Shown: in pieces, positions 1 to 11,253 of the stretch
How positions within the stretch are numbered: the first letter of the stretch is position 1
Layout of the letters: each line of letters begins with the position of its first letter
Assembly: GCF_932526225.1 (NCBI RefSeq)
Contig: NC_064040.1
Coordinates: 15,929,994 to 15,993,993 of the forward strand
DNA from: Nematostella vectensis
Lineage: Eukaryota > Cnidaria > Anthozoa > Actiniaria > Edwardsiidae
Reading direction: 5' to 3'
Length of the DNA stretch: 64,000 bases
Notes under the pieces: model-generated
The model's database searches: none
What the model was told of the DNA's origin: nothing
What the model saw: only the letters and a program-made list of their open reading frames with translations
Position numbers and translations under genes: made by a program

Positions 1-37
1 ATCATATGGATGCACCAACGGCAAAAAATTAAAATAA

Positions 38-110
38 TGTTTCCGCCCAGGCTCGAACTGGGGACCTTCTGCGTGTTAGGCAGACGTGATAACCACTACA
101 CTACGGACAC
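38..110 (-). tRNA. tRNA-Val (AAC), one acceptor change
   Basis: First complete gene. It has the consensus body except for one base in the acceptor 5' strand (plus strand ends GGACAC), giving one mismatch. Identical copies at 14097 and 19462 show that this segment was copied to three places. Confidence 0.8.
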
Positions 111-128
111 TTCACGACTTTTTCCCCT

Positions 129-135
129 ATTAAAT
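129..135 (-). promoter_or_regulatory. TATA-like tract TTTAATA upstream of tRNA (example)
   Basis: On the gene strand TTTAATA lies 19-25 bases before the first tRNA base at 110. The tract is present upstream of almost every unit at the same distance. Upstream TATA-like boxes aid TFIIIB placement in several eukaryotes; a role here is inference. Confidence 0.45.
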
Positions 136-146
136 GCGGTGTCATT

Positions 147-154
147 TGACGTCA
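147..154. promoter_or_regulatory. CRE-like palindrome TGACGTCA in spacer (example)
   Basis: Perfect TGACGTCA, 37-44 bases upstream of the gene at 38. This spacer type (with ATAGGC before the A-run) always has the perfect palindrome. The other types have TGATGTCATCA at the same place. It is the most conserved stretch outside the tRNA bodies. Binding by a CREB/ATF-like factor is inference. Confidence 0.45.
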
Positions 155-174
155 TCATATTGTACCCCATAGGC

Positions 175-183
175 AAAAAAAAA
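175..183 (-). terminator. Pol III T-run terminator (example)
   Basis: Nine A on the plus strand, nine T on the gene strand, directly 3' of the gene at 184. Every unit has such a run of 6-13 A or an A-run broken by T or C (AATAACAAAA, AATAATAAAA), which leaves at least one T4 stop. Confidence 0.8.
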
Positions 184-255
184 TGTTTCCGCCCAGGCTC
201 GAACTGGGGACCTTCTGCGTGTTAGGCAGACGTGATAACCACTACACTACGAAAC
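184..255 (-). tRNA. tRNA-Val (AAC), one base short in the acceptor stem
   Basis: 72 nt instead of 73: one base is missing from the 5' acceptor strand. The other arms match consensus. The same short form occurs at 14243 and 19608. Probably poorly processed, but box A and box B are intact. Confidence 0.65.
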
Positions 256-334
256 TTCACGATTATCTCTCCTATTAAATGTGGTGTCATTTGATGTCAT
301 CATATTGTACCCCTTCCGCAAAAAAATAACAAAA

Positions 335-352
335 TATTTCCTCCCAAGCTCC
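335..352 (-). pseudogene. T-arm relic (short unit)
   Basis: Only the 3' acceptor strand and half of the T-arm of a tRNA remain, fused to CCTAATTAAAT of the next spacer. Everything from the T-loop to the gene's 5' flank is gone, box A and box B included. The same junction occurs dozens of times, giving an extra step of about 83 bp between full genes. It is always followed by the ATCATATGGATGCACC spacer. Confidence 0.75.
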
Positions 353-569
353 CTAATTAAATTCGGCTTTATTCGATGTCATCATATGGATGCACCAACG
401 GCAAAAAATTAAAATAATGTTTCCGCCCAGACTCAAACAGGGGACCTTCTGCGTGTGAGGCAGACGTGATAACCACTACACTACGGAAACTTCACGATTA
501 TCTCTCCTATTAAATGCGGTGTCATTTGATGTCATCATGTTGTACCCCATCCGCGAAAAAAAAACAAAA

Positions 570-600
570 TGTTTTAAATTATGTTTAAATTAAATGCGGT
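570..600 (-). pseudogene. Second relic type, nearly all tRNA lost
   Basis: Only TGTTTT of the gene end is left, followed by TAAATTATGTTTAAATTAAATG and then the usual spacer. The same form recurs near 1187, 1418, 3271, 5341, 7885, 10105, 12865, 15770, 18230, 19994, 20611, 20844, 22697 and 24767. Confidence 0.6.
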
Positions 601-1038
601 TACATTCGATGTCATCATATGGATGCACCAACGGCAAAAAATTAAAATAATGTTTCCGCCCAGGCTCGAACTGTGTACCTTCTGCGTGTGAGGCAGACGT
701 GATAACCACTACACTACGGAAACTTCACGATTATCTCCCCTATTAAATGCTGTGTCATTTGATGTCATCATATTGTATCCCATCCGCAAAAAAATATATA
801 TATATTTCCGCCCAGGCTACCTAATTAAATGCGGTTACATTCGATGTCATCATATGGATGCACCAACGGCAAAAAAATAACAAAATGCTTCCGCCCAGGC
901 TCGAACTGGGGACCTTCTGCGTGTGAGGCAGACGTGATAACCACTACACTACGGAAACTTCACGATTTTCTCCCCTATTAAATTCGTTTTCAATCGATGT
1001 CATCATATCGATGCACCAACGGCAAAAAATTAAAATAA

Positions 1039-1111
1039 TGTTTCCGCCCAGGCTCGAACTGGGGACCTTCTGCGTGTGAGGCAGACGTGATAACCACTAC
1101 ACTACGGAAAC
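1039..1111 (-). tRNA. tRNA-Val (CAC), array consensus
   Basis: Type gene for the CAC class: consensus body with loop CTCACAC, anticodon complement at 1076-1078, reading GUG. It differs from the AAC class at the wobble base alone, so the two classes are one mutation apart. All arms pair. Confidence 0.9.
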
Positions 1112-1267
1112 TTCACGATTATCTCTCCTATTAAATGCGGTGTCATTTGATGTCATCATATTGTACAACATCCGCAAAAAAAAAAATGTTTTAAATTATG
1201 TTTAAATTAAATGCGGTTACATTCGATGTCATCATATGGATGCACCAACGGCAAAAAATTAAAATAA

Positions 1268-1340
1268 TGTTTCCGCCCAGGCTCGAACTGGGGACCTTCT
1301 GCGTGTGAGGCAGACGTGATAACCACTACACTACGGAAAC
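1268..1340 (-). tRNA. tRNA-Val (CAC)
   Basis: Exact consensus copy; anticodon complement at 1305-1307. Flanked on both sides by the second relic type (near 1187 and 1418). Confidence 0.85.
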
Positions 1341-2507
1341 TTCACGATTATCTCTCCTATTAAATGCGGTGTCATTTGATGTCATCATATTGTACAACAT
1401 CCGCAAAAAAAAAAAAATGTTTTAAATTATGTTTAAAATAAATGCGGTTACATTCGATGTCATCATATGGATGCATCAACGGCAAAAAATAAAAATAATG
1501 TTTCCGCCCAGGCTAGAACTGGGGACCTTCTGCGTGTGAGGCAGACGTAATAACCACTACACTACGGAAACTTCACGATTTTCTCTCCTATTAAATGCGC
1601 TGTCATTTGATGTCATCATATCGATGCACCAACGGCAAAAAATTTTAATAATGTTTCCGCCCAGGTTCGAACTGTGGACCTTCTGCGTGTAAAGCAGACG
1701 TGATAACCACTACACTACGGAAACTTCACGATTTTCTCCCCTATTAAATTCGTTTTCAATCGATGTCATCATATCGATGCACCAACGGCAAAAAATTAAA
1801 ATAATGTTTCCGCCCAGGCTAGAACTGGGGACCTTCTGCGTGTGAGGCAGACGTGATAACCACTACACTACGGAAACTTCACGATTATCTCTCCTATTAA
1901 ATGCGGTGTCATTTGATGTCATCATATTGTACCCCATCCGCAAAAAAAAAATATATATATATATTCCCGCCCAGGCTCCCTAATTAAATGCGGTTGCATT
2001 CGATGTCATCATATGGATGCACCAACGGCAAAAAATTAAAATAATGTTTCCGCCCAGGCTGAAACTGGGGACCTTCTGCGTGTGATGCAGACGTGATAAC
2101 CACTACACTACGGAAACTTCACGACTTTCACCCCTATTAAATGCGGTGTCATTTGATGTCATCATATTGTACCCCATACGCCAAAAAAAAATAACAAAAT
2201 GTTTCCGCCCAGGCTCGAACTGGTGACATTCTGCGTGTTAGGCAGACGTGATAACCACTACACTACGGAAACATCACAATTTTCTCTCCTATTAAATTCG
2301 TTTTCATTCGATGTCATCATATCGATGCACCAACGGCAAAAAAAATTTAATAATGTTTCCGCCCAGGTTCGAACTGTGGACCTTCTGCGTGTAAAGCAGA
2401 CGTGATAACCACTACACTACGGAAACTTCACGATTTTCTCCCCTATTAAATGCAGTGTCATTTGATGTCATCATATTGTACCCAATCCGCAAAAAAAAAT
2501 AACAAAA

Positions 2508-2580
2508 TGTTTCCGCCCAGGCTCGAACTGGGGACCTTCTGCGTGTAAAGCAGACGTGATAACCACTACACTACGGAAAC
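2508..2580 (-). tRNA. tRNA-Val (TAC), array consensus
   Basis: Type gene for the TAC class: the same body as the AAC gene but loop TTTACAC, so both loop base 32 and the wobble base differ. The anticodon complement is at 2545-2547. It would read GUA and, if the wobble base is modified, GUG. Acceptor, D and T arms are intact. It is followed on the minus strand by T-rich stop sequence at about 2491-2507. Confidence 0.9.
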
Positions 2581-2815
2581 TTCACGATTATCTCTCCTAT
2601 TAAATGCGGTGTCATTTGATGTGATCATATTGTACCCCATCCGCAAAAAAAATATAAAAAAATGTTTCCTCCCAGCCTCGAACTGGAGACCTTCTGCGTG
2701 TAAAGCAGACGTGATAACCACTGCACTACGGAAACTTCACGATTTTCTCTCCTATTAAATGCGGTGTCATTTGATGTCATCATATTGTACCCCATCCGCT
2801 AAAAAAATAATAAAA

Positions 2816-2888
2816 TGTTTCCGCCCAGGCTCGAACTGGGGACCTTCTGCGTGTTAGGCAGACGTGATAACCACTACACTACGGAAAC
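2816..2888 (-). tRNA. tRNA-Val (AAC), array consensus
   Basis: Type gene of the array. Its RNA decodes valine codons, normally after A34 is edited to inosine. All 7 acceptor pairs form (GTTTCCG with CGGAAAC) and the discriminator base is A. The D-arm keeps GG at 18-19. The anticodon stem is CTGC/GCAG around loop CTAACAC, with the anticodon complement at 2853-2855. The T-arm is CCCAG-TTCGAGC-CTGGG. Box A lies at 2871-2881 and box B at 2827-2837. Downstream on the minus strand, T-runs in the spacer (about 2801-2815) serve as Pol III stop. There is no intron and no encoded CCA. Identity rests on the body and anticodon, which I recognise as eukaryotic tRNA-Val; activity is not shown. Confidence 0.9.
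2827..2837 (-). promoter_or_regulatory. Box B of the consensus gene
   Basis: AGTTCGAGCCT on the gene strand, close to the TFIIIC box B consensus GGTTCGANNCC; its partner, box A, lies at 2871-2881. Confidence 0.7.
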
Positions 2889-3121
2889 TTCACAATTTTC
2901 TCTCCTATTAAATTCGTTTTCATTCGATGTCATTATATCGATGCACCAACGGCAAAAAATTTTAATAATGTTTCCGCCCAGGTTCGAACTGTGGACATTC
3001 TTCGTGTAAAGCAGACGTGATAACCACTACACTACGGAAACTTCACGATTTTCTCCCCTATTAAATTCGTTTTCAATCGATGTCATCATATCGATGCACC
3101 AACGGCAAAATATTAAAATAA

Positions 3122-3194
3122 TGTTTCCGCCCAGGCTCGAACTGGGGACCTTCTGCGTGTGAGGCAGACGTGATAACCACTACACTACGGAAAC
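3122..3194 (-). tRNA. tRNA-Val (CAC)
   Basis: Exact consensus copy; anticodon complement at 3159-3161. Partner in block C at 22548. Confidence 0.85.
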
Positions 3195-3506
3195 TTCACG
3201 ATTATCTCTCCTATTAAATGCGGTGTCATTTGATGTCATCATATTGTACAACATCCGCAAAAAAAGAAAATGTTTTAAATTATGTTTAAATTAAATGCGG
3301 TTACATTCGATGTCATCATATGGATGCACCAACGGCAAAAAATTAAAATAATGTTTCCGCCCTGGCTCGAACAGGGGACCTTCTGCGTGTGAGGCAGACG
3401 TGATAACCACTACACTACGGAAACTTCACGATTATCTCTCCTATTAAATGCGGTGTCATTTGATGTCATCATATTGTTCCCCATCCGCAAAAAAAAAATA
3501 ACAAAA

Positions 3507-3579
3507 CGTTTCCGCCCAGGCTCGAAAAGGGGACCTTCTGTGTGTAAAGCAGACGTGATAACCACTACACTACGGAAAC
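3507..3579 (-). pseudogene. TAC tRNA relic with altered T-arm and discriminator
   Basis: The plus strand reads CGTTTCC at the 3' end (discriminator G rather than A) and GAAAAGG in the T-arm, which destroys T-stem pairing and box B. The outer anticodon stem is also changed. A lineage of about a dozen (5580, 6884, 22933, 25006, 26310, 31130, 51904, 53522, 56066, 57548, 59338) is inherited as a broken form. Confidence 0.65.
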
Positions 3580-4049
3580 TTCACGATTATCTCTCCTATT
3601 AAATGCGGTGTCATTTGATGTCATCATATTGTACCCCATCCGCAAAAAATATATATATATATTCCCGCCCAGGCTCCCTAATTAAATGCGGTTACATTCG
3701 ATGTCATCATATGGATGCACCAACGGCAAAAAATTAAAATAATGTTTCCGCCCAGGCTCGAACAGGGGACCTTCTGCGTGTGAGGCAGACGTGATAACCA
3801 CTACACTACGGAAACTTCACGATTATCTCTCCTATTAAATGCGGTGTCATTTGATGTCATCATATTGTACCCCATCCGCAAAAACAATAATAAAATGTTT
3901 CCGCCCAGGCTCGAACTGGGGACCTTTTGCGTGTTAGGCAGACGTGATAACCACTACACTACGGAAACTTCACAATTTTCTCTCCTATTAAATTCGTTTT
4001 CATTCGATGTCATCATATCGATGCACCAACGGCAAAAACATTTAAAAAA

Positions 4050-4121
4050 TGTCCCGGCGGGGCTCGAACTTGGGACCTTCTGCGTGTGAAGCAAACTTGA
4101 TAAAAACTACACTTCAGAAAC
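4050..4121 (-). pseudogene. Class B CAC tRNA-Val relic
   Basis: 72-nt divergent class. It has a GTCCCGG-type 3' acceptor strand with pairing defects, a T-arm around TTCGAGC, and a D-loop in which the GG pair has become T. The anticodon is CAC with loop TTCACAC and a wobble pair in the stem. It always follows the TTCGTTTTCATTCGATG spacer. Other members are listed in the blocks. Loss of the D-loop GG and the damaged acceptor suggest it is inactive. Confidence 0.7.
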
Positions 4122-4349
4122 TTCACGATTAACTCTCCTATAGATGCGATTTTATTCGATGTCATCATATGGATTCACAAACGGCAAAAAAATTAAAATA
4201 ATGTTTCCGCCCAGGCTAGAACTGGGGACCTTCTGCGTGTAAAGCAGACGTGATAACCACTACACTACGGAAACTTCGCAACTATCTCTCCTATTAAATG
4301 TGGTGTCATTTGATGTCATCATGTTGTACCCCATCCGCGAAAAAAAAAA

Positions 4350-4422
4350 TATTTCCGCCCAGGCTCGAACCTGGGACCTTCTGTGTGAAAAGCAGACGTG
4401 ATAACCACTACACTACGGAAAC
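4350..4422 (-). tRNA. Val-bodied tRNA with TTC (Glu) anticodon
   Basis: The loop TTTTCAC gives TTC, a glutamate anticodon, with a mismatch in the outer anticodon stem and a changed first acceptor pair. The related gene at 28071 keeps TAC with the same stem change, so it shows the earlier state. Likely a pseudogene. Confidence 0.6.
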
Positions 4423-6740
4423 TTCACGATTATCTCTCCTATTAAATGCGGTGTCATTTGATGTCATCATATTGTACCCCATCCGCAAAAATATATATAC
4501 ATATATTCCCGCCCAGGCTCCCTAATTAAATGCGGTTGCATTCGATGTCATCATATGGATGCACCAACGGCAAAAAATTAAAATTATGTTTCCGCCCAGG
4601 CTCGAACTGGGGACCTTCTGCGTGTGAGGCAGACGTGATAACCACTACACTACTGAAACTTCACGATTATCTCTCCTATTAAATGCGGTGTCATTTGATG
4701 TCATCATATTGTACCCCATCCGCAAAAAAAAAAAAATAAAATGTTTCCGCCCAGGCTCGAACTTGGGACCTTCTGCGTGTAAAGCAGACGTGATAATCAC
4801 TACACTAAGGAAACTTCACGACTTTCTCCCCTATTAATTGCGGTGTCATTTGACGTCATCATATTGTACCCCATAGGCAAAAAAAAAAATGTTTCCGCCC
4901 AGGCACGAACTTGTGACCTTCTGCGTGTTAGGCAGACGTGATAACCACTACACTACGGAAACTTCACTATTTTTTTCTCCTATTAAATTCGTTTTCATTC
5001 GATGTCATCATATCGATGCACCAACGGCAAAAAAATTTAAAAAATGTCCTGGCGGGGCTCGAACTTGGGACCTTCTGCGTGTAAAGCAGACGTGATAAAC
5101 ACTACACTCCGGAACCTTCACGACTTTCTCCCCTATTAATTGCGGTGTCAATTGACGTCATCATAATGTACCCCATAGGCAAAAAAAAAAAAATGTTTCC
5201 GCCCAGGCACGAACTGGGGACCTTCTGCGTGTTAGGCAGACGTGATAACCACTACACTACGGAAACTTCTTATTATCTCTCCTATTAAATGCGGTGTCAT
5301 TTTATGTCATCATATTGTACAACATCCGCAAAAAAAAAAATGTTTTAAATTATGTTTAAATTAAATGCGGTTACATTCGATGTCATCATATGGATGCACC
5401 AACGGCAAAAAATTAAAATAATGTTTCCGCCCTGGCACGAACAGGGGACCTTCTGAGTGTGAGGCAGACGTGATAACCACTACACTACGGAAACTTCACG
5501 ATTATCTCTCCTATTAAATGCGGTGTCATTTGATGTCATCATATTGTACCCCATCCGCAAAAAAAAAAAAATAACAAAACGTTTCCGCCCAGGCTCGAAA
5601 AGGGGACCTTCTGTGTGTAAAGCAGACGTGATAACCACTACACTACGGAAACTTCACGATTATCTCTCCTATTAAATGCGGTGTCATTTGATGTCATCAT
5701 ATTGTACCCCATCCGCAAAAAATATATATATATATATTCCCGCTCCGGCTCCCTAATTAAATGCGGTTACATTCGATTTCATCATATGGATGCACCAACG
5801 GCAAAAAATTAAAATAATGTTTCCACCCAGGCTCGAACAGGGGACCTTCTGCGTGTGAGGCAGACGTGATAACCACTACACTACGGAAACTTCACGATTA
5901 TCTCTCCTATTAAATGCGGTGTCATTTGATGTCATCATATTGTACCCCATCCGCAAAAACAATAATAAAATGTTTCCGCCCAGGCTCGAACTGGGGACCT
6001 TTTGCGTGTTAGGCAGACGTGATAACCACTACACTACGGAAACTTCACTATTTTCTCTCCTATTAAATTCGTTTTCATTCGATGTCATCATATCGATGCA
6101 CCAACGGCAAAAAAATTTAAAAAAAGTCCTGGCGGGGCTCGAAATTGGGACCTTATGCGTGTAAAGCAGACGTGATAAACACTACACTCCGGAACCTTCA
6201 CGACTTTCTCCCCTATTAATTGCGGTGTCAATTGACGTCATCATAATGTACCCCATAGGCAAAAAAAAAAAATGTTTCCGCCCAGGCACGAACTGGGGAC
6301 CTTCTGCGTGTTAGGCAGACGTGATAACCACTACACTACGGAAACTTCTTATTATCTCTCCTATTAAATGTGGTGTCATTTGATGTCATCATATTGTACC
6401 CCTTCCGCAAAAAAAAAATAACAAAATATTTCCTCCCAAGCTCCCTAATTAAATTCGGTTTTATTCGATGTCATCATATGGATGCACCAACGGCAAAAAA
6501 ATAAAATAATATTTCGGCCCAGGCTCGAACTGGGGACCTTCTGCGTGTAAAGCAGACGTGATAACCACTACACTACGGAAACTTCACGATTAGCTCTCCT
6601 ATTAAATGTGGTGTCATTTGATGTCATCATATTGTACCCCTCACGCAAAAAAAAAATATATATATATATTTCGGCCCTGGCTCCCTAATTAAATGCGGTT
6701 ACATTCGATGTCATCATATGGATGCACCAACGGCAAAAAA

Positions 6741-6801
6741 GGCTCGAACTGGGGACCTTCTGCGTGTTAGGCAGACGTGATAACCACTACACTACGGACA
6801 C
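6741..6801 (-). pseudogene. Partial AAC tRNA lacking the 3' acceptor strand
   Basis: The gene sequence begins inside the T-arm, directly fused to the spacer A-run, so about 12 nt of the 3' end are absent. The remainder with anticodon AAC is intact. The same junction recurs at 26167, 29377 and 30986. Confidence 0.75.
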
Positions 6802-7582
6802 TTCACGATTTTCTCTCCTATTAAATTGAATGTCATTTGATGTCATCATTCTGTACCCCATACGCAAAAAAAAAATAACAAAACGTTTCCGCCCAGGCTC
6901 GAAAAGGGGACCTTCTGTGTGTAAAGCAGACGTGATAACCACTACACTACGGAAACTTCACGATTATCTCTCCTATTAAATGCGGTGTCATTTGATGTCA
7001 TCATATTGTAACCCATCCGCAAAAAAAAATATATATATATTCCCGCCCAGGCTCCCTAATTAAATGCGGTTGCATTCGATGTCATCATATGGATGCACCA
7101 ACGGCAAAAAATTAAAATAATGTTTCCGCCCAGGCTCGAACAGGGGACCTTCTGCGTGTGAGGCAGACGTGATAACCACTACACTACGGAAACTTCACGA
7201 CTATCTCTCCTATTAAATGCGGTGTCATTTGATGTCATCATATTGTACCCCATCCGCAAAAAAAATATAACAAAATGTTTCCTCCCAGCCTCGAACTGGG
7301 GACCTTCTGCGTGTAAAGCAGACGTGATAATCACTGCACTACGGAAACTTCACGATTTTCTCTCCTATTAAATGCGGTGTCATTTGATGTCATCATATTG
7401 TACCCCATCCGCAAAAAAAATAATAAAATGTTTCCGCCCAGGCTAGAACTGGGGACATTCTGCGTGTTAGGCAGACATGATAACCACTACACTACGGAAA
7501 CTTCACGATTATCTCTCCTATTAAATGTGGTGTCATTTGATGTCATCATATCGATGCACCAACGGCAAAAAAAATTAAAAAA

Positions 7583-7654
7583 TGTCCCGGCAGGGCTCGA
7601 ACTTGGGACCTTCTGCGTGTAAAGCAGACATGATAAACACTACACTACGGAAAC
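7583..7654 (-). pseudogene. Class B TAC tRNA-Val-like unit
   Basis: Class B body with anticodon TAC and consensus anticodon stem; the D-loop lacks one G of GG. Repeated in all five block B copies (9802, 12563, 15468, 17928), so it is kept as part of the higher-order unit. Confidence 0.65.
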
Positions 7655-8420
7655 TTAACGACTTTCTCCCGTATTAATTGCGGTGTCATTTGACGTCATC
7701 ATATTTTACCCCATAGGCAAAAAAAAAAAATTGGTTTCCGCCCAAGCACGAACTGGGGACCTTCTGCGTGTTAGGCAGACGTGATAACCACTACACTACG
7801 GAAACTTCACGATTATCTCTCCTATTAAATGTGGTGTCATTTCATGTCATCATATTGTACCCCATCCGCAAAAAAATAACAAAATGTTTTAAATTATGTT
7901 TAAATTAAATGCGGTTACATTCGATGTCATCATATGGATGCACCAACGGCAAAAAATTAAAATAATCTTTCCGCCCAGGCTCGAACTGGGGACCTTCTGC
8001 GTGTAAAGCAGACGTAATAACCACTACACTACGGAAACTTCACGATTTTCTCTCCTATTAAATGCGGTGTCATTTGATGTCATCATATTGTACCCCATCC
8101 GAAAAAAAAATAATAAAATGTTTCCGCCCAGGCACGAACTGGGGACCTTCTTCGTGTTAGGCAGACGTGATAACCACTACACTACGGAAACTTCACGATT
8201 ATCTCTCCTATTAAATGCGGTGTCATTTGACGTCATCATATTGTACCCCATAGGCAAAAAAAAAATAATGTTTCCGCCAAGGCTCGAACAGGGGACCTTT
8301 TGCGTGTGAGACAGACGTGATAACCACTACACTACATGAACTTCACGATTTTCTCTCCTATTAAATGCGGTGTCATTTGACGTCATCATATTGTACCCCA
8401 TAGGCAAAAAAAAAAAATAA

Positions 8421-8493
8421 TGTTTCCGCCCAGGCTCGAACTGGGGACCTTCTGCGTGTTAGGCAGACGTGATAACCACTACACTACGGAAAC
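8421..8493 (-). tRNA. tRNA-Val (AAC)
   Basis: Exact consensus copy in higher-order copy B1, directly behind a long A-run (T-run stop in gene sense); same lineage as 11181 and 16307. Confidence 0.85.
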
Positions 8494-9340
8494 TTCACGA
8501 TTTTCTCTCCTATTAAATGCAGTGTCATTTGATGTCATCATATTATACCCCATCCGCAAAAAAAAATAATAAAATGTTTCCTCCCAGGCTCGAACTGGGG
8601 ACCTTCTGCGTGTAAAGCAGACGTGATAACAACTACACTACGGAAACTTCACGATTACCTCTCCTATTAAATGCGGTGTCATTTGATGTCATCATATTGT
8701 ACACCATCCGCAAAAAAATATATATATTTCCGCCCAGGCTCCCTAATTAAATGCGTTTACATTCGATGTCATCATATGGATGCACCAACGGCAAAAAATT
8801 AAATTAATATTTCCGCGCAGGCTCGAACTGGGGACCTTTTGCATGTGAGGCAGACGTGACAACCACTACACTACGGAAACTTCACGATTACCTCTCCTAT
8901 TAAATGCGGTGTCATTTGATGTCATTATATTGTACCCCATCCGCAAAAAAAAAAAAAATATTTCCGCCCAGGCTCCCAAATTAAATGCGGTTACATTCGA
9001 TGTCATCATATGGATGCACCAACGGCAAAAAATTAAAATAATGTTTCCGCCCAGGCTCGAACAGGGGACCTTCTGCGTGTGAGGCAGACGTGATAAACAC
9101 TACACTACGGAAACTTCACGACTTTCTCCCCTATTAAATGCGGTGTCATTTGACGTCATCATATTGTTCCCCATAGGCAAAAAAAGAATGTTTCCGCCCA
9201 CGCTCGAACTAGGTAGCTTCTGCGTGTTAGGCATACGTGATAACCACTACACTACGGAAACTTCACGATTATCTCTAATATTAAATGCGGTGTCATTTGA
9301 CGTAATCATATTGTACCCCATAGGCAAAAAAAAAAAATAA

Positions 9341-9413
9341 TGTTTCCGCCCAGGCTCGAACTGGGGACCTTCTGCGTGTTAGGCAGACGTGATAACCACT
9401 ACACTACGGAAAC
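9341..9413 (-). tRNA. tRNA-Val (AAC)
   Basis: Exact consensus copy at the end of B1. Homologues at 15007 and 17464 are also exact; the one at 12103 has an altered anticodon stem. Confidence 0.85.
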
Positions 9414-10792
9414 TTCACGATTTTCTCTCCTATTAAATGCAGTGTCATTTGATGTCATCATATTATACCCCATCCGCAAAAAAAAATAACAAAATGTTTC
9501 CGCCCAGGCTAGAACTGGGGACCTTCTGCGTGTAAAGCAGACGTGATAACCACTACACTACGGAAACTTCACGATTTTCTCTCCTATTAAATGCGGTGTC
9601 ATTTGATGTCATCATATTGTACCCCATCCGCAAAAAAAATAATAAAATGTTTCCGCCCAGGCTAGAACTGGGGACATTCTGCGTGTTAGGCAGACATGAT
9701 AACCACTACACTACGGAAACTTCACGATTATCTCTCCTATTAAATGTGGTGTCATTTGATGTCATCATATCGATGCACCAACGGCAAAAAAAATTAAAAA
9801 ATGTCCCGGCGGGGCTCGAACTTGGGACCTTCTGCGTGTAAAGCAGACATGATAAACACTACACTACGGAAACTTCACGACTTTCTCCCGTATTAATTGC
9901 GGTGTCATTTGACGTCATCATATTTTACCCCATAGGCAAAAAAAAAAAAATTGGTTTCCGCCCAAGCACGAACTGGGGACCTTCTGCGTGTTAGGCAGAC
10001 GTGATAACCACTACACTACGGAAACTTCACGATTATCTCTCCTATTAAATGTGGTGTCATTTCATGTCATCATATTGTACCCCATCCGCAAAAAAATAAC
10101 AAAATGTTTTAAATTATGTTTAAATTAAATGCGGTTACATTCGATGTCATCATATGGATGCACCAACGGCAAAAAATTAAAATAATCTTTCCGCCCAGGC
10201 TCGAACTGGGGACCTTCTGCGTGTAAAGCAGACGTAATAACCACTACACTACGGAAACTTCACGATTTTCTCTCCTATTAAATGCGGTGTCATTTGATGT
10301 CATCATATTGTACCCCATCCGAAAAAAAAATAATAAAATGTTTCCGCCCAGGCACGAACTGGGGACCTTCTTCGTGTTAGGCAGACGTGATAACCACTAC
10401 ACTACGGAAACTTCACGATTATCTCTCCTATTAAATGCGGTGTCATTTGACGTCATCATATTGTACCCCATAGGCAAAAAAAAATAATGTTTCCGCCAAG
10501 GCTCGAACAGGGGACCTTTTGCGTGTGAGACAGACGTGATAACCACTACACTACATGAACTTCACGATTTTCTCTCCTATTAAATGCGGTGTCATTTGAC
10601 GTCATCATATTGTACCCCATAGGCAAAAAAAAAAATAATGTTTCCGCCCAGGCTAGAACTGGGGACCTTCTGCGTGTAAAGCAGACGTGATAACCACTAC
10701 ACTACGGAAACTTCACGATTATCTCTCCTATTAAATGCGGTGTCATTTGACGTCATCATATTATACCCCATCCGCAAAAAAAAATAATAAAA

Positions 10793-10865
10793 TGTTTCCT
10801 CCCAGGCTCGAACTGGGGACCTTCTGCGTATAAAGCAGACGTGATAACCACTACACTACGGAAAC
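10793..10865 (-). tRNA. Val-bodied tRNA with TAT (Ile) anticodon
   Basis: The loop TTTATAC replaces TTTACAC, so the anticodon reads isoleucine AUA. Only copy in the window; homologues at 8575, 11335 and 16461 read TAC. D and T arms are intact, with a mismatch at the last acceptor pair shared with its lineage. Confidence 0.65.
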
Positions 10866-11180
10866 TTCACGATTTTCTCTCCTATTAAATGCGGTGTCAT
10901 TTGATGTCATCATATTGTACCCCATCCGCAAAAAAAAAATATATATATTTCCGCCCAGGCTCCCTAATTAAATGCGGTTACATTCGATGTCATCATATGG
11001 AAGCACCAACGGCAAAAAATTAAAATAATGTTTCCGCCCAGGCTCGAACTGGGGACCTTCTGCGTGTAAAGCAGACGTGATAACCACTACACTACATGAA
11101 CTTCACGATTTTCTCTCCTATTAAATGCGGTGTCATTTGACGTCATCATATTGTACCCCATAGGCAAAAAAAAAAAATAA

Positions 11181-11253
11181 TGTTTCCGCCCAGGCTCGAA
11201 CTGGGGACCTTCTGCGTGTTAGGCAGACGTGATAACCACTACACTACGGAAAC
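11181..11253 (-). tRNA. tRNA-Val (AAC)
   Basis: Exact consensus copy in B2, homologue of 8421. Confidence 0.85.

Larger units (their letters stand above)
1..7405 (-). repeat. Block A: 7.4-kb higher-order segment, 41 tRNA units
   Basis: Starts of units on the plus strand. AAC: 38, 184, 2200, 2816, 3896, 4890, 5194, 5971, 6273; partial 6741. CAC: 418, 651, 886, 1039, 1268, 1499, 1805, 2045, 3122, 3352, 3743, 4587, 5422, 5818, 7121; class B CAC 4050. TAC: 1652, 2354, 2508, 2663, 2969, 3507, 4202, 4742, 5580, 6510, 6884, 7276; class B TAC 5045, 6125. TTC: 4350. T-arm relics near 335, 803, 1962, 3659, 4502, 5735, 6427, 6667, 7039. Second relic type near 570, 1187, 1418, 3271, 5341. The segment recurs almost base for base at 19425-26835 (offset 19424-19426), so it was copied recently as one piece. 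It is the block richest in CAC genes. Confidence 0.92.
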
